Assembly: GCA_041747435.1 (NCBI GenBank)
Contig: JBGTFE010000024.1
Coordinates: forward strand, 1-45,174
DNA length: 45,174 bases
Direction of reading: 5' to 3'
Source: JBGTFE01 sp041747435
GTDB lineage: Bacteria; Acidobacteriota; Blastocatellia; Pyrinomonadales; Pyrinomonadaceae
The position numbers and the translations under genes are program-made. Positions within the stretch are counted from its first letter, which is position 1. Every line of letters begins with the position of its first letter. This document shows, piece by piece, positions 1 to 8,022 of the stretch. Below the pieces are notes generated by a model, which was not told where the DNA came from, did not search any database, and saw only the letters and a list, made by a program, of their open reading frames with translations.

Positions 1-123
1 ACCGCCGGCTGAAAGTTCATAAACAGTCGGATTTGTTTCGACTTCGCGCAGATGTAAAACCAAATCCGTAAATTTTCGAATTCTTTCAAGTGTTACTTTT
101 AATTCGGTATCGTTTTGAATCAT
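1..123 (-). CDS. Partial small hypothetical protein, possible partner of the HEPN gene
   Basis: An open frame starts with ATG at 123 and runs off the left edge; 41 codons are visible, beginning MIQNDTELKVTLERIRKF. It lies 14 bp downstream of the HEPN gene on the same strand, so the two are probably cotranscribed. The visible part is charged and looks helical. From memory, short proteins opening with a similar MIxN...L..T..R...F pattern are often found beside toxin-antitoxin genes; that is recollection, not a search result. I infer an antitoxin or accessory role only from position. The 3' end and full length are outside the window. Confidence 0.6.
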   Translation of the reverse strand, partial: MIQNDTELKVTLERIRKFTDLVLHLREVETNPTVYELSAGG

Positions 124-137
124 TCGACAGTTTAATT

Positions 138-560
138 TCAAGTATTCATTAAGTATTCGGCAAATTCTTTAACAAAAGTTTCTATCTCTTTGACAGTAAG
201 TTTAGCTTTAAAGTTTACTGAGTCATCATCCCACCTATCTTCAAATATAAACCCTTCAACATCTTGTCCCTGTGGATACGGTTCTATCCTAAAATGTGCT
301 ACTGCGTTTCTCAGATGCTCAATAACTTGCCTTAAAGTCGGATTTTCTAAAACTGAAATAGATTCGAGCGAAATTCCATATTCTTTTAGTTTTTTACTTT
401 CAATATATGGAATCTTTTCATAAAAAATCTCATATGGAACTATAAGAAGTCCAACTAGACAGTTTAGTAACAATGTTACATTTTTATCTCCTTTATAATC
501 GTTTAAAATATCAAGAGTTTTTTCCAAAAAATGTTGTTCAAAATCTTTTCTATAACTCAT
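138..560 (-). CDS. HEPN-family protein, putative toxin-type RNase
   Basis: A 140-residue protein. Residues 84-89 read RNAVAH, which fits the Rx4-6H motif of HEPN nucleases, and the hydrophobic stretch LLLNCLVGLLIVPYE at about 30-44 precedes it as in HEPN proteins of the pEK499_p136 type. HEPN proteins with an intact motif usually cut RNA and act as toxins or defence effectors. The gene is visibly more A+T-rich than the aldehyde dehydrogenase gene beside it, which suggests acquisition. A small gene follows 14 bp downstream and could be its antitoxin. The fold assignment rests on the motif and helical pattern; the target and activity are inferred. Confidence 0.65.
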   Translation of the reverse strand: MSYRKDFEQHFLEKTLDILNDYKGDKNVTLLLNCLVGLLIVPYEIFYEKIPYIESKKLKEYGISLESISVLENPTLRQVIEHLRNAVAHFRIEPYPQGQDVEGFIFEDRWDDDSVNFKAKLTVKEIETFVKEFAEYLMNT

Positions 561-563
561 AAA

Positions 564-2093
564 TTAAATTTCAACCAGATCAATTTGCGCTTTTTGCAGT
601 TTGCCCGAATAGTCAACATAGATTGATTTCCATTCCGAGAAAATATCTAAAACCTGCGTGCCGGCTTCGCGGTGTCCGTTGCCTGTGCCTTTTGTGCCGC
701 CGAACGGGAGATGAACTTCCGCGCCGATGGTTGCCGAATTGACGTAGCAGATGCCGGTGTAAAGTTCCTGCATCGCGTAAAAAGATTGATTGACATCCTG
801 CGTATAGATCGCCGACGACAAGCCGTATTTGACATCGTTGACAATATCAATCGCTTCGTCCAAAGTCGAAAACGGAATGACCGACGTAACGGGTCCGAAA
901 ATTTCTTCCTGCCCGATGCGATTATTGCGGTCAACGTCCGTGAAAACGGTCGGTTCGATAAAATAACCCTTTTTGTGATCGCCTTTTGTCAGACGATTTC
1001 CGCCGCAAGCCAATGTCGCTTTGTCTTCTTTTTGCCCGATCTCGATATAGCTCAAAATCTTGTCCATCGCTTGTTGATTGATAACCGGACCAACCTCGGT
1101 TTTGGTGTCTAAACCATTTCCAACACGCAATTTTTTAACACGCTCAACCAATTTTTCGGTGAATTTCTTATAAACTTTTTTGTGAACAACTAATCGTGAA
1201 GAAGCCGTGCATCTTTGCCCCGAAGTTCCGAACGCGCCCCACAAACTGCCTTCGACGGCATTGTCAATGTCGGCATCGTCCATCACGATGATCGCGTTTT
1301 TGCCGCCCATTTCTAAAGAAACGATTTTGTTATCACGCGCACACGCTTCGGCGATGATTCGTCCCGTATCGGTCGAACCCGTGAACGAGATCAGTCGCAC
1401 GTCTTTGTGATTGACGAGTGCCGCGCCCGCTTGCGCTGCGCCGTTGACGACATTGACGACACCTTTCGGAATTCCTGCTTCTTCACAGGCTTTAACAAGG
1501 TTAATGGTTGATAAAGGAACATCTTCGCCCGATTTGATAACGACCGTATTTCCGCAAACGAGCGCGGGAATAAGTTTCCAAGAAGGAATCGCCATCGGAA
1601 AATTGAACGGCGTGATCAAACCGCAAAGCCCGACCGGCTGACGAACGCACATCGCAAATTTGTTCGGCATTTCCGCCGGAGTCGTAAAGCCATGAAGCCG
1701 TCTGCCTTCGCCCGCCGTGTAATATGTGCAGTCAATCGCTTCCTGCACATCGCCGCCCGCTTCTTTCAAAACTTTGCCCATTTCCCGCGTCATCTGGCGC
1801 GTAAAATCGTCTTTGTTTTTACGCAAAACTTCGCCCAAACGGAAAAGAATTTCGGCGCGTTTCGGCGCGGGCGTTCTGCGCCATTTGGTCGCCGCATTTT
1901 TTGCCGCTTCGACCGCCGCGTTGACATCTTCCTCGTTTGATTTCGGAAAACGTCCGACAATATCCGAAGTGTCCGCCGGATTGATGTTGTCAAACCATTC
2001 GCCCGACGATGATTTTATCCATTCGCCGGCGATGTAATTATAAAAAGTTTTCGTTGAAGTTTTTTTCGTTTTTGCCTCTTTCGCTTTCGTCAT
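564..2093 (-). CDS. NAD(P)-dependent aldehyde dehydrogenase
   Basis: A full-length ALDH-superfamily enzyme of about 509 residues that oxidises an aldehyde to the acid with NAD(P)+. Visible landmarks, numbered from the chosen start: TPFNFP with the oxyanion Asn near 164, FTGST at the cofactor site, the general base in LEMGG near Glu261, and the catalytic Cys in GQRCTAS near 295. ATG at 2093 (MTKAKEAK) is preferred; the upstream in-frame ATG at 2141 would translate the palindromic A+T-rich repeat at 2096-2165. The CTYYTAGEGRR and TSGQRCTAS segments recall the alpha-aminoadipic/piperidine-6-carboxylate semialdehyde branch, but the substrate cannot be fixed from sequence alone. Confidence 0.93.
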   Translation of the reverse strand: MTKAKEAKTKKTSTKTFYNYIAGEWIKSSSGEWFDNINPADTSDIVGRFPKSNEEDVNAAVEAAKNAATKWRRTPAPKRAEILFRLGEVLRKNKDDFTRQMTREMGKVLKEAGGDVQEAIDCTYYTAGEGRRLHGFTTPAEMPNKFAMCVRQPVGLCGLITPFNFPMAIPSWKLIPALVCGNTVVIKSGEDVPLSTINLVKACEEAGIPKGVVNVVNGAAQAGAALVNHKDVRLISFTGSTDTGRIIAEACARDNKIVSLEMGGKNAIIVMDDADIDNAVEGSLWGAFGTSGQRCTASSRLVVHKKVYKKFTEKLVERVKKLRVGNGLDTKTEVGPVINQQAMDKILSYIEIGQKEDKATLACGGNRLTKGDHKKGYFIEPTVFTDVDRNNRIGQEEIFGPVTSVIPFSTLDEAIDIVNDVKYGLSSAIYTQDVNQSFYAMQELYTGICYVNSATIGAEVHLPFGGTKGTGNGHREAGTQVLDIFSEWKSIYVDYSGKLQKAQIDLVEI

Positions 2094-2095
2094 AT

Positions 2096-2165
2096 CTCGT
2101 AAATAGTAAATCGTAAACCGTGAATAGTAAAATTTCACCATTCACGATCTACGATTTTGCGATTA
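2096..2165. repeat. Imperfect palindrome of GTGAATAGTAAA-type words
   Basis: Between the HtrA and aldehyde dehydrogenase genes, the A+T-rich sequence folds into one long imperfect hairpin with arms built on ATCGT...CGTGAAT...GTGAAA and its complement. Related word-like sequences occur at 8640-8702 and 18690-18764. It may act as a terminator or processing site between two same-strand genes. Confidence 0.5.
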
Positions 2166-2173
2166 TCTAATTT

Positions 2174-3712
2174 TTACTGCACGGTAAACTGGACGATTCG
2201 CTGCGCGGCGGTTCTCGTCAGACGGTTGTAACTCAAAATATGAAGAACGACCGCGTCGCCTTTTTTTAAATTTCCGGCGATATTATTAAAAGATTTGATA
2301 TCTGTCACAGAAACGCGGTTGATCCGCTGAATGACGTCGCCTTCGTTCAGAGCTTCGGTGCCGTTTGAATTCTTGACGTCGGCAATGTAGCTCGCCGGAT
2401 TTATTTCTTTTATCACCAAGCCTTTTTCACCTTCCAATTTATACGCGGCGGCAAGCTGCGGTGTAAATTCGCCAACGGTCAATCCCAAAGGCTGAGTTTG
2501 TTTTTTCCCATCGACCGGAAGCTTGCGCTGCGAGCCGTCTTCATCGGAAAAACTCGTCGACGGGCGCTCGGCTAACTTTAAAGAAACGGATCTGCGGTCG
2601 AGCTTCGCCCCGTTTTCACGGAAAAACGTCAAGGTGATGGTCTGATCGGGAAGTGTGGACGCAACTTTTTCGATCAAGTCCTGCGCGTTTGCGACCGGTA
2701 AACCGTTGAATTCGACAATTATGTCATTTGCTTGAAAACCCGCATTTGCGGCGGCGCTCGCTCTATCGCGGACCTCGGTGATGATCGCGCCTTTCGGCTC
2801 GCTCAGCCCGTAAACTTTGGCGAATTCGACTCTGACCGATTCGAGGATCACGCCAAGATAACCGCGCCGGACTTTGCCCGTTTCAACTATTTGCCGATAA
2901 ACATTCGACGCCTCATTTGACGGAAGCGCAAAGCCGATGCCGTTATAATCGCCCGTCGAAGTTGCGATCTGCGAATTCACACCGATCACCTCGCCATTCA
3001 TATTTACAAGCGGTCCGCCGGAATTTCCGCGATTGATCGCCGCGTCAGTCTGAATAAATTTCTGAAACGCGCTCGCGTATGGAGTTTCGCGTTTTGTCTG
3101 CGAAATAATGCCGGCGGTGACGGTTCGCGCCAAACCAAACGGCGAGCCGATCGCCAAAACCCAATCGCCGACTTGCGCCGTATCAGAATTGCCCAATCTT
3201 ACGAACGGCAGATCGCGCGCAGTATCAATTTTCAAAACAGCGAGATCAGTTTCCTCATCAGTTCCGACGATCTTTGCCAAAAACTCCTCGCCCGTTTGAA
3301 GCCGAACCTTGATCCGCGAAACATCGTTTACGACGTGATAATTCGTCAGAATGTAACCGGATTTATCGACCACGAAACCGCTTCCGACGCCCGCGCTCGG
3401 ACGCCGCGCCTGTCGACGGAGAAATTCCATAAGGTCGTCAACGCTTCCATTTCCCGAACTTCCTCCGTTTCCGGTAGCGCCGTTGTCTTTTACCGCGACT
3501 TCCTGAACTTTCCCTTTTGTTTCGATACTAACGACCGCCGGCTCGACGCGCTTTGCAACTTCAGCAAACGAAGCCGAAAGCCTTTCCGACGTAGAGTTCG
3601 TATTGATCTGTGCAACGACGGGTTCCGCTCCAAAGCCGACCATCAACCACGCAAACGCGGCAAGCGAAAGACTTGAGAAAATCCTTACCTTTTTATTTTC
3701 AAAACCGTTCAT
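2174..3712 (-). CDS. HtrA/DegP-type periplasmic serine protease with two PDZ domains
   Basis: A 512-residue S1C protease. It has an N-terminal signal sequence (hydrophobic about 12-34, ending VVAQ), then a trypsin-fold domain with the full triad: His126 in TNYHVV, Asp156 in TDLAVL and Ser231 in GNSGGPL. Two PDZ domains follow at about 285-375 and 410-505. A Gly/Ser-rich insert at about 77-90 sits before the protease core. The role is quality control of unfolded envelope proteins. An extended -10 sequence upstream suggests its own promoter. It is one of four trypsin-fold proteases in the window; the short name degP or htrA would be by family only. Confidence 0.93.
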   Translation of the reverse strand: MNGFENKKVRIFSSLSLAAFAWLMVGFGAEPVVAQINTNSTSERLSASFAEVAKRVEPAVVSIETKGKVQEVAVKDNGATGNGGSSGNGSVDDLMEFLRRQARRPSAGVGSGFVVDKSGYILTNYHVVNDVSRIKVRLQTGEEFLAKIVGTDEETDLAVLKIDTARDLPFVRLGNSDTAQVGDWVLAIGSPFGLARTVTAGIISQTKRETPYASAFQKFIQTDAAINRGNSGGPLVNMNGEVIGVNSQIATSTGDYNGIGFALPSNEASNVYRQIVETGKVRRGYLGVILESVRVEFAKVYGLSEPKGAIITEVRDRASAAANAGFQANDIIVEFNGLPVANAQDLIEKVASTLPDQTITLTFFRENGAKLDRRSVSLKLAERPSTSFSDEDGSQRKLPVDGKKQTQPLGLTVGEFTPQLAAAYKLEGEKGLVIKEINPASYIADVKNSNGTEALNEGDVIQRINRVSVTDIKSFNNIAGNLKKGDAVVLHILSYNRLTRTAAQRIVQFTVQ

Positions 3713-3748
3713 AATTTTTACCTAAAACTTCTGACTTGGCATTAACCG

Positions 3749-3757
3749 AGTATAGCA
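3749..3757 (-). promoter_or_regulatory. Candidate extended -10 promoter for the HtrA gene
   Basis: On the minus strand the bases read TGCTATACT, an extended -10 (TGn followed by a near-consensus hexamer), 37 bp upstream of the ATG at 3712. No good -35 hexamer lies 16-18 bp further up, as is common for extended -10 promoters. The same TGC-TATAAT arrangement precedes hfq. Confidence 0.4.
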
Positions 3758-3799
3758 AAAGGCGCTTAAGAATTACGAGAAAAACTTCGTATGCGGGAT

Positions 3800-4762
3800 T
3801 TAATTCTCCATCGAAAGCAAAACTTTCATAACGCCTTTTTTTTCTGCGGATGCAAAGGCTTCGATGCCGCTGGCAAGCGAAAAGTTTTCGCTGACCAAAT
3901 TTTTGACAGCTACTTTTTTATCTTTCAAAAGCTCGATCGCCGGAGCAAAACGCCCGCAGCGCGAACCCACGATCGTGATCTCATCGACCACAACGCGCGA
4001 GGCTTCCCACGTCGGCGAGCCGTGAAATGTTGATTTCAAAACCAATTTTCCGCGCGGTTTCACGAGATCGAGCGCGAGCGCAAAACCCGATTCCGATCCG
4101 CTCGCCTCGACCGCAACGTCAAAACGCTTTTTCAATTTTGCGGAATTTTCGAGCAAAATTGTTTCGATATTACGGTTTTCGAGCAGCGCAAGTTTTTCGC
4201 GATGCTTGCCGATTACGGATACATTTTTCGATTTCAGCGACAAACTTTGCGCGCAAAGATTGCCGAGTTTCCCTTCGCCAACGACGACAACGCGGGTTTC
4301 TGGAAAAATTTCGACCTGTTCGGTTATCCCAAAAGCCGCCGCGAGTGGTTCGACAAAAACGGCTTCTTCATCGGAAATTTCCGCCGGAACTTCCAGAAGA
4401 TTTCGCGTTGGCAACTGAAGGAATTCGGCATGAGCGCCGTCGCGCCCGACAATTCCGAGAACCGTTCGCGACGCGCAATGCCGCGAATCGCCGCTTCTAC
4501 ATAGTTCGCAAACGCCGCAGCCGGCATTTATTTCGCCGACAACGCGTTTTCCGATTAGTTCTTTCCGCTCGTTTGATTTCTCGACGATGCCGACAAACTC
4601 GTGTCCGAGCGTTCCGTGGAAATCAGCGTAGCCGCGGACGATCTCAAGATCGGTATTACAAATTCCCGATCTCAAAACGCGCACAAGCGCTTCGCTTTCA
4701 TCGCTCGGTTTGGCGATTTCGGCAAGTTTTAATTGATTATCGGCAACACGGAGCGCTTTCAT
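3800..4762 (-). CDS. Zinc-dependent medium-chain alcohol dehydrogenase family protein
   Basis: About 320 residues from ATG at 4762 (MKALRVADN). It keeps the MDR zinc-enzyme pattern: GICNTD with the catalytic zinc Cys, GHEFVGIV with the zinc His, the structural zinc cluster GCGVCELCRSGDSRHC, and a Rossmann domain with VVVGEGKLGN. The reaction is probably NAD(P)-linked oxidation of an alcohol or polyol; the substrate is unknown. The protein is somewhat shorter than typical 340-350-residue members. Its start lies one base after the stop codon of the DUF5615 gene, so it may be cotranscribed with the toxin-antitoxin pair. A longer frame reaching back to 4876 overlaps DUF5615 and was not used. Confidence 0.88.
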   Translation of the reverse strand: MKALRVADNQLKLAEIAKPSDESEALVRVLRSGICNTDLEIVRGYADFHGTLGHEFVGIVEKSNERKELIGKRVVGEINAGCGVCELCRSGDSRHCASRTVLGIVGRDGAHAEFLQLPTRNLLEVPAEISDEEAVFVEPLAAAFGITEQVEIFPETRVVVVGEGKLGNLCAQSLSLKSKNVSVIGKHREKLALLENRNIETILLENSAKLKKRFDVAVEASGSESGFALALDLVKPRGKLVLKSTFHGSPTWEASRVVVDEITIVGSRCGRFAPAIELLKDKKVAVKNLVSENFSLASGIEAFASAEKKGVMKVLLSMEN

Positions 4763-4763
4763 T

Positions 4764-5090
4764 TTATCGTTTGATCGAGACAACGCCTGCGTCAACTCCG
4801 CTCTGTATTTTCTCGAGCACCAGCGGGACAAGCTTTTGATGTGTTTCGTATTTGTTGTTAACGCCGTATAAAACAAAAATTGTGATGATAAATTTTTTCA
4901 GATTTTGCTGCTTTGGAAGATTTTTGTCCATCGTAACAAACGCCTCGAAACCTTCAAATGTCATCAGCCCAAGCAGTTCGCCATTTTCTTTACCGATCCA
5001 TCGCATGTCGCGTACGGAATAAACTTCGTGTTCATCGCCAAAGATCTGCTTGAGCTTAGAAGGCAAGTTCTCATCAATTAAAATTTTCAT
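4764..5090 (-). CDS. DUF5615 PIN-like toxin
   Basis: A 108-residue protein with the acidic patches expected of the PIN-like DUF5615 family: DENLP at residues 6-10 and TMDKNLP at about 53-59. PIN-domain toxins are metal-dependent RNases. The start overlaps the end of the DUF433 gene by 17 bp, the usual antitoxin-then-toxin order with translational coupling. The stop codon is immediately followed by the alcohol dehydrogenase start. RNase activity is inferred from the family. Confidence 0.82.
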   Translation of the reverse strand: MKILIDENLPSKLKQIFGDEHEVYSVRDMRWIGKENGELLGLMTFEGFEAFVTMDKNLPKQQNLKKFIITIFVLYGVNNKYETHQKLVPLVLEKIQSGVDAGVVSIKR

Positions 5091-5301
5091 TCATTACTTG
5101 CGGATCATTTAGGACTTTGGAGGCTAATTTGATCACCTCCAAAACTTGTTTTTTGGAAACTGTTGGATAATTTTCCAGGAATTCGTCCATTTTATTGTCT
5201 TCGAGATAATCGAAAAGAATGCTAACGGGAACTCTCGTTCCATAAAAGACGGGGGTTCCACCCAAAATATGCTTGTCTACGTTGATTATTCGATCTGACA
5301 T
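5074..5301 (-). CDS. DUF433 antitoxin
   Basis: A 75-residue protein that matches the DUF433 pattern: a start rich in IxVD...LGGTPVFxGTRVPV (residues 6-28), then a helix-turn-helix-like tail with LEDNKMDEFLENYP and VSKKQVLEVIKLA. DUF433 proteins are the usual partners of DUF5615 toxins and are expected to bind both toxin and operator DNA. It overlaps the toxin gene by 17 bp. Autoregulation is likely for this type of pair, but no operator was identified. Confidence 0.85.
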   Translation of the reverse strand: MSDRIINVDKHILGGTPVFYGTRVPVSILFDYLEDNKMDEFLENYPTVSKKQVLEVIKLASKVLNDPQVMNENFN

Positions 5302-5329
5302 TTAAAACTATTTTGCTCCAAAAATACTT

Positions 5330-5809
5330 TCAGTTCAATTTTAAAAAATATGTCTGATCGCAGCGCGGTGTGAGTTTTTCTTCTTCGGTCGGTTTGAAAC
5401 CGTATTTTTTGTACAATGCGATGGCTTCTTTCAGAGAGCTGTGCGTTTCAAGATGGATCTGTTTAAAGCCGAGTTCGCGCGACGTATCGATCATTCGTTC
5501 AAGCAGTTTTTTGCCAAAGCCTTTTCCGCGCAATTCTTTTACAAAATACATTTTCCGAAGCTCGATGGTTTCGTTATCGAGCGGATAAAGCCCGCATGTT
5601 CCAAGCAGATTTCCGTTTGCGTCTTCCAAAAGCTCAAAAACGCCGCCGCGATCGAGATAGTACATTTCGATGTTGGTAATATCGCGATCGGTTCCTTCCG
5701 GATCGGGCAACAATCCGTATTCCCGCAAAACGCCGAAGACAAGATCTTGCACGCGGCGGCAATCGACATTGGCTGCCGAACGAAAAACTATTTCCAGATT
5801 ATCAGTCAC
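5330..5809 (-). CDS. GNAT-family N-acetyltransferase
   Basis: About 159 residues from a GTG at 5809. The acetyl-CoA motif is RGKGFGKKLLERM at about 95-107, preceded by ELRKMYFVKEL and followed by LETHSSLKEAIALYKKYGF, a standard GNAT layout. The acceptor is unknown. The open frame reaches back to 5950, but that part overlaps the zinc-ribbon gene ending at 5842 in another frame and is basic, non-GNAT sequence, so the GTG, 33 bp past that gene's end, was chosen; no strong ribosome site decides it. It probably shares the transcript of the zinc-ribbon gene. Confidence 0.83.
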   Translation of the reverse strand: MTDNLEIVFRSAANVDCRRVQDLVFGVLREYGLLPDPEGTDRDITNIEMYYLDRGGVFELLEDANGNLLGTCGLYPLDNETIELRKMYFVKELRGKGFGKKLLERMIDTSRELGFKQIHLETHSSLKEAIALYKKYGFKPTEEEKLTPRCDQTYFLKLN

Positions 5810-5841
5810 TTTTTTGCAGAATCTGCATTTTCGGCGAATTA

Positions 5842-6720
5842 TTAAATGTCTTTTTCGCCCGTAATAAACCAGCGTCCGCCGATGTTTGTAACCTGAAACT
5901 GCGCGCGAACGCTGCCGTCGCTGCGTTTTCCCGAACCCTGAAAATCCCACGATTTTGTAAATACGACAGTAGCTTTATCGCCTGCATCGTTGAGCGTGAT
6001 ATTCATATTCGTGATCGTAACGCGAAACGAGTTATAGATCCGAAACGCGCCGTTTTTATTGTTTCGCACCGCTGCGGAACTCGTTCCGCCGGCACGATAA
6101 TAATACTCGAGCCGGTCGGCATAATGGCTCATAACCGAATCGAGGCTGCCCGATTCCATCGCGGATTTCCAAGCGTTCATCTTGTCAGAAACTTCCGATC
6201 TTATTTGCGCAGCATCAAACGTAGGCGTCGGATTCGTTGTTGGAGTGATGGTTGCGGTCGGCGACGGCGTGATCGATTCGCGCGGCGAAGGCGACAACGT
6301 CGCAGTCAGCGTGGTATTTCCTTTATTTGTTTTCCCTGCGTTCTCCTTGTCATCGTCTTTCAAAAGCAGCCACGCGGCAAAGATTCCGCCAAAAAGCAAC
6401 AGCATTGCGAGAGCTGTAGCGATGACGGCAAGCGCCGTGTTCGAGCGTTTCGGTGTCTGCGGCGGTGGCGTTTGAAACTGAAAAGGCGTCGGAACCTGCG
6501 TCACCTCGCTTTGCCGCTCTTGCCATATTTCGGTTTCCGGCACGGCGGCGCGCGTTGGAGCATTCTCATCGCTTAATAAAACGGTCTCGGCTTCGGTGTC
6601 ACTAAACGCGACCGTCGGCGCCTGCGAATCATGCAAACCGGCGAGCGGAGTTCCGTCTTCCAAACAAAATTGGAGCGTATCGTCAGCGTAATTTGTCTTA
6701 CAGGTCGGGCAATGCTTCAT
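5842..6720 (-). CDS. Zinc-ribbon, single-pass membrane protein with an NTF2-like domain
   Basis: About 292 residues from ATG at 6720. It begins with a zinc ribbon (MKHCPTCKTNYADDTLQFCLEDGTPL; Cys4, Cys7, Cys19), followed by an acidic variable region, one transmembrane helix (about 122-146, ALAVIATALAMLLLFGGIFAAW), a Thr/Pro/Ser-rich linker and a C-terminal SnoaL/NTF2-like domain of about 110 residues that ends GGRWFITGEKDI. The ribbon is probably cytoplasmic and the NTF2-like domain outside. From memory this CPTC...FCLEDG opening is frequent in Blastocatellia. The start was chosen because an upstream Met adds only A+T-rich leader. No enzymatic function can be assigned. Confidence 0.78.
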   Translation of the reverse strand: MKHCPTCKTNYADDTLQFCLEDGTPLAGLHDSQAPTVAFSDTEAETVLLSDENAPTRAAVPETEIWQERQSEVTQVPTPFQFQTPPPQTPKRSNTALAVIATALAMLLLFGGIFAAWLLLKDDDKENAGKTNKGNTTLTATLSPSPRESITPSPTATITPTTNPTPTFDAAQIRSEVSDKMNAWKSAMESGSLDSVMSHYADRLEYYYRAGGTSSAAVRNNKNGAFRIYNSFRVTITNMNITLNDAGDKATVVFTKSWDFQGSGKRSDGSVRAQFQVTNIGGRWFITGEKDI

Positions 6721-6804
6721 CGTTTTCGCTAAAATGATAAACGAAATCAAATGAGAAATGAAATTCGAGAACTGCAAACTAAGATTTCAATTTTTGGTTC
6801 TCGC

Positions 6805-6833
6805 TTTTCACTTCCGGCGTAATAATCTATACT
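6805..6833 (+). promoter_or_regulatory. Candidate sigma70-like promoter for the 6905 operon
   Basis: TTTTCA at 6805-6810 and TATACT at 6828-6833 are separated by 17 bp, in the divergent gap between the zinc-ribbon gene and the gene at 6905. The -10 is 5/6 to consensus and the -35 is 4/6. Whether this phylum follows that consensus closely was not tested. Confidence 0.35.
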
Positions 6834-6904
6834 TTGTTGAAACGACACGCGGTTTTTTTAGCGCGCGCGTTTTTATTTTGTTTAAGAGGTTAATAAGCAG
6901 ATCA

Positions 6905-7618
6905 ATGAACACAGATTCAAAAGAATTGAACGAAACTGCGAGTGACGCGAAGGGAAAAACGACAAAACCAGCCGGTAAATCTCCGGTCAGACTCTATTTG
7001 ATCTCGGCGATCGTTTTGGTCGGGCTTGTTGTCGGCGGTTATTTTTTGTACGCGAAATGGGCAAAAGAGCGCGAGGAGCGCGCGAATAATATTCGAACGG
7101 GCGAACTCGTTCAAGCTTATACGAGGCTTTACGATGCAGTAAAAAGTAAGGATACGGAAAAAATAAAAGCGGTGATGTCGCAAAATTCGATGGGGCTTGC
7201 GGAATTTGCTTCGAGCCAGCAAAAAAAACCGATCGAAGAAGTTTTGAAGAACGGTTTTACGGCAACTACTTTTGCCGAGAAGCTGCCGAAAATGCGTGAC
7301 GAGCGCTTTCAAGGCGAGTTCGGGGCGCTTGAGGTTTACAACGAAAAAACGAAGAAATATGAAGACTTGCCGTTTATCGCCGAAGACGGTGTTTGGAAAT
7401 TCGCAATGGGCGATTTATTCAGGGGAAGTTATCAAAGACCTGAGCCGGGAATGCAGGTCAAGGAAGACGAAGCGGCGAACGTAAACAATCCGAATTTGAT
7501 TCCGCTAATGCCGCCAAATGGAAATATAAACGCTGCGCCCGGGATTACGAATGGAAATGTGAATACCGTTCAGGTCGAACCGATCAAACCTTTGAAAAAA
7601 CGAAAAGGTCCAAAATGA
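6905..7618 (+). CDS. Membrane-anchored protein, NTF2-like extracytoplasmic region
   Basis: About 237 residues from ATG at 6905. A short charged cytoplasmic start is followed by a transmembrane helix (about 27-50, LYLISAIVLVGLVVGGYFLYA) and a soluble region with AYTRLYDAVKSKDTEKIKAVMSQ, typical of NTF2-like folds counting out a helical cone. The tail (about 185-237) is Asn/Pro-rich and probably disordered. The frame extends back to 6758, but that part overlaps the divergent promoter region and lacks coding character. It diverges from the zinc-ribbon/NTF2-like gene, so the pair may respond to one regulatory region. The next gene overlaps by 4 bp. Function unknown. Confidence 0.72.
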   Translation: MNTDSKELNETASDAKGKTTKPAGKSPVRLYLISAIVLVGLVVGGYFLYAKWAKEREERANNIRTGELVQAYTRLYDAVKSKDTEKIKAVMSQNSMGLAEFASSQQKKPIEEVLKNGFTATTFAEKLPKMRDERFQGEFGALEVYNEKTKKYEDLPFIAEDGVWKFAMGDLFRGSYQRPEPGMQVKEDEAANVNNPNLIPLMPPNGNINAAPGITNGNVNTVQVEPIKPLKKRKGPK

Positions 7619-7980
7619 TCGACGCCGAGCAAATTCGGGAAATATTATCGCTTTACAAAAAACACGGCTGGAATTTACGCCGTGTTTTGCTTTCGAACGA
7701 ACTGCGCGTGAGCTTAAATGAAGATCTGCAAAAATTATTCTCGGACGCGGAACTTGTTTCGTCGCCTTTTCTAAATGCGGCTTGGTTTTCGCGCGCGTCG
7801 CGTGCCTCACGCGAGACTTGGGAATTGCGGCATTTGAGCGAAACGCCGTTTGCTTTGCTTGAAGTTTTCGATGCGGAAACCGACGAGGAAACGCGCGAGA
7901 AGGCGAGAAAAGAAGTTGAAACGCGTTTGCTTGAACTGACATCAAATGCCGGGCGGACAAAATTGGAAACTGATTCCTGA
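7615..7980 (+). CDS. Conserved-looking hypothetical protein
   Basis: A 121-residue soluble protein not recognised by family. It starts with ATGA, overlapping the stop of the upstream gene, so translation is probably coupled. The sequence is mostly helical, with IREILSLYKKHGWNLRRVLLS at the start, a Trp/Arg-rich middle (AAWFSRASRASRETWELRHL) and a very acidic/basic helix (ETDEETREKARKEVETRLLEL). The Trp-Glu-Leu-Arg segment followed by hydrophobic strand FALLEVFD could be a small domain core. No catalytic motif is visible. Confidence 0.65.
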   Translation: MIDAEQIREILSLYKKHGWNLRRVLLSNELRVSLNEDLQKLFSDAELVSSPFLNAAWFSRASRASRETWELRHLSETPFALLEVFDAETDEETREKARKEVETRLLELTSNAGRTKLETDS

Positions 7981-8022
7981 TTTGAGAAACCCGCAAATAT
8001 ATTGCAAACTTTTTATATTGAA

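Noticed and set aside
2094..2141. Longer start for the aldehyde dehydrogenase
   Set aside because: The extra codons lie in the A+T-rich palindrome and are unlike ALDH N-termini.
4027..4839. A 270-codon plus-strand frame opposite the alcohol dehydrogenase
   Set aside because: Arg/Phe-rich low-complexity translation typical of a reverse-strand shadow; the minus strand has clear zinc-enzyme motifs.
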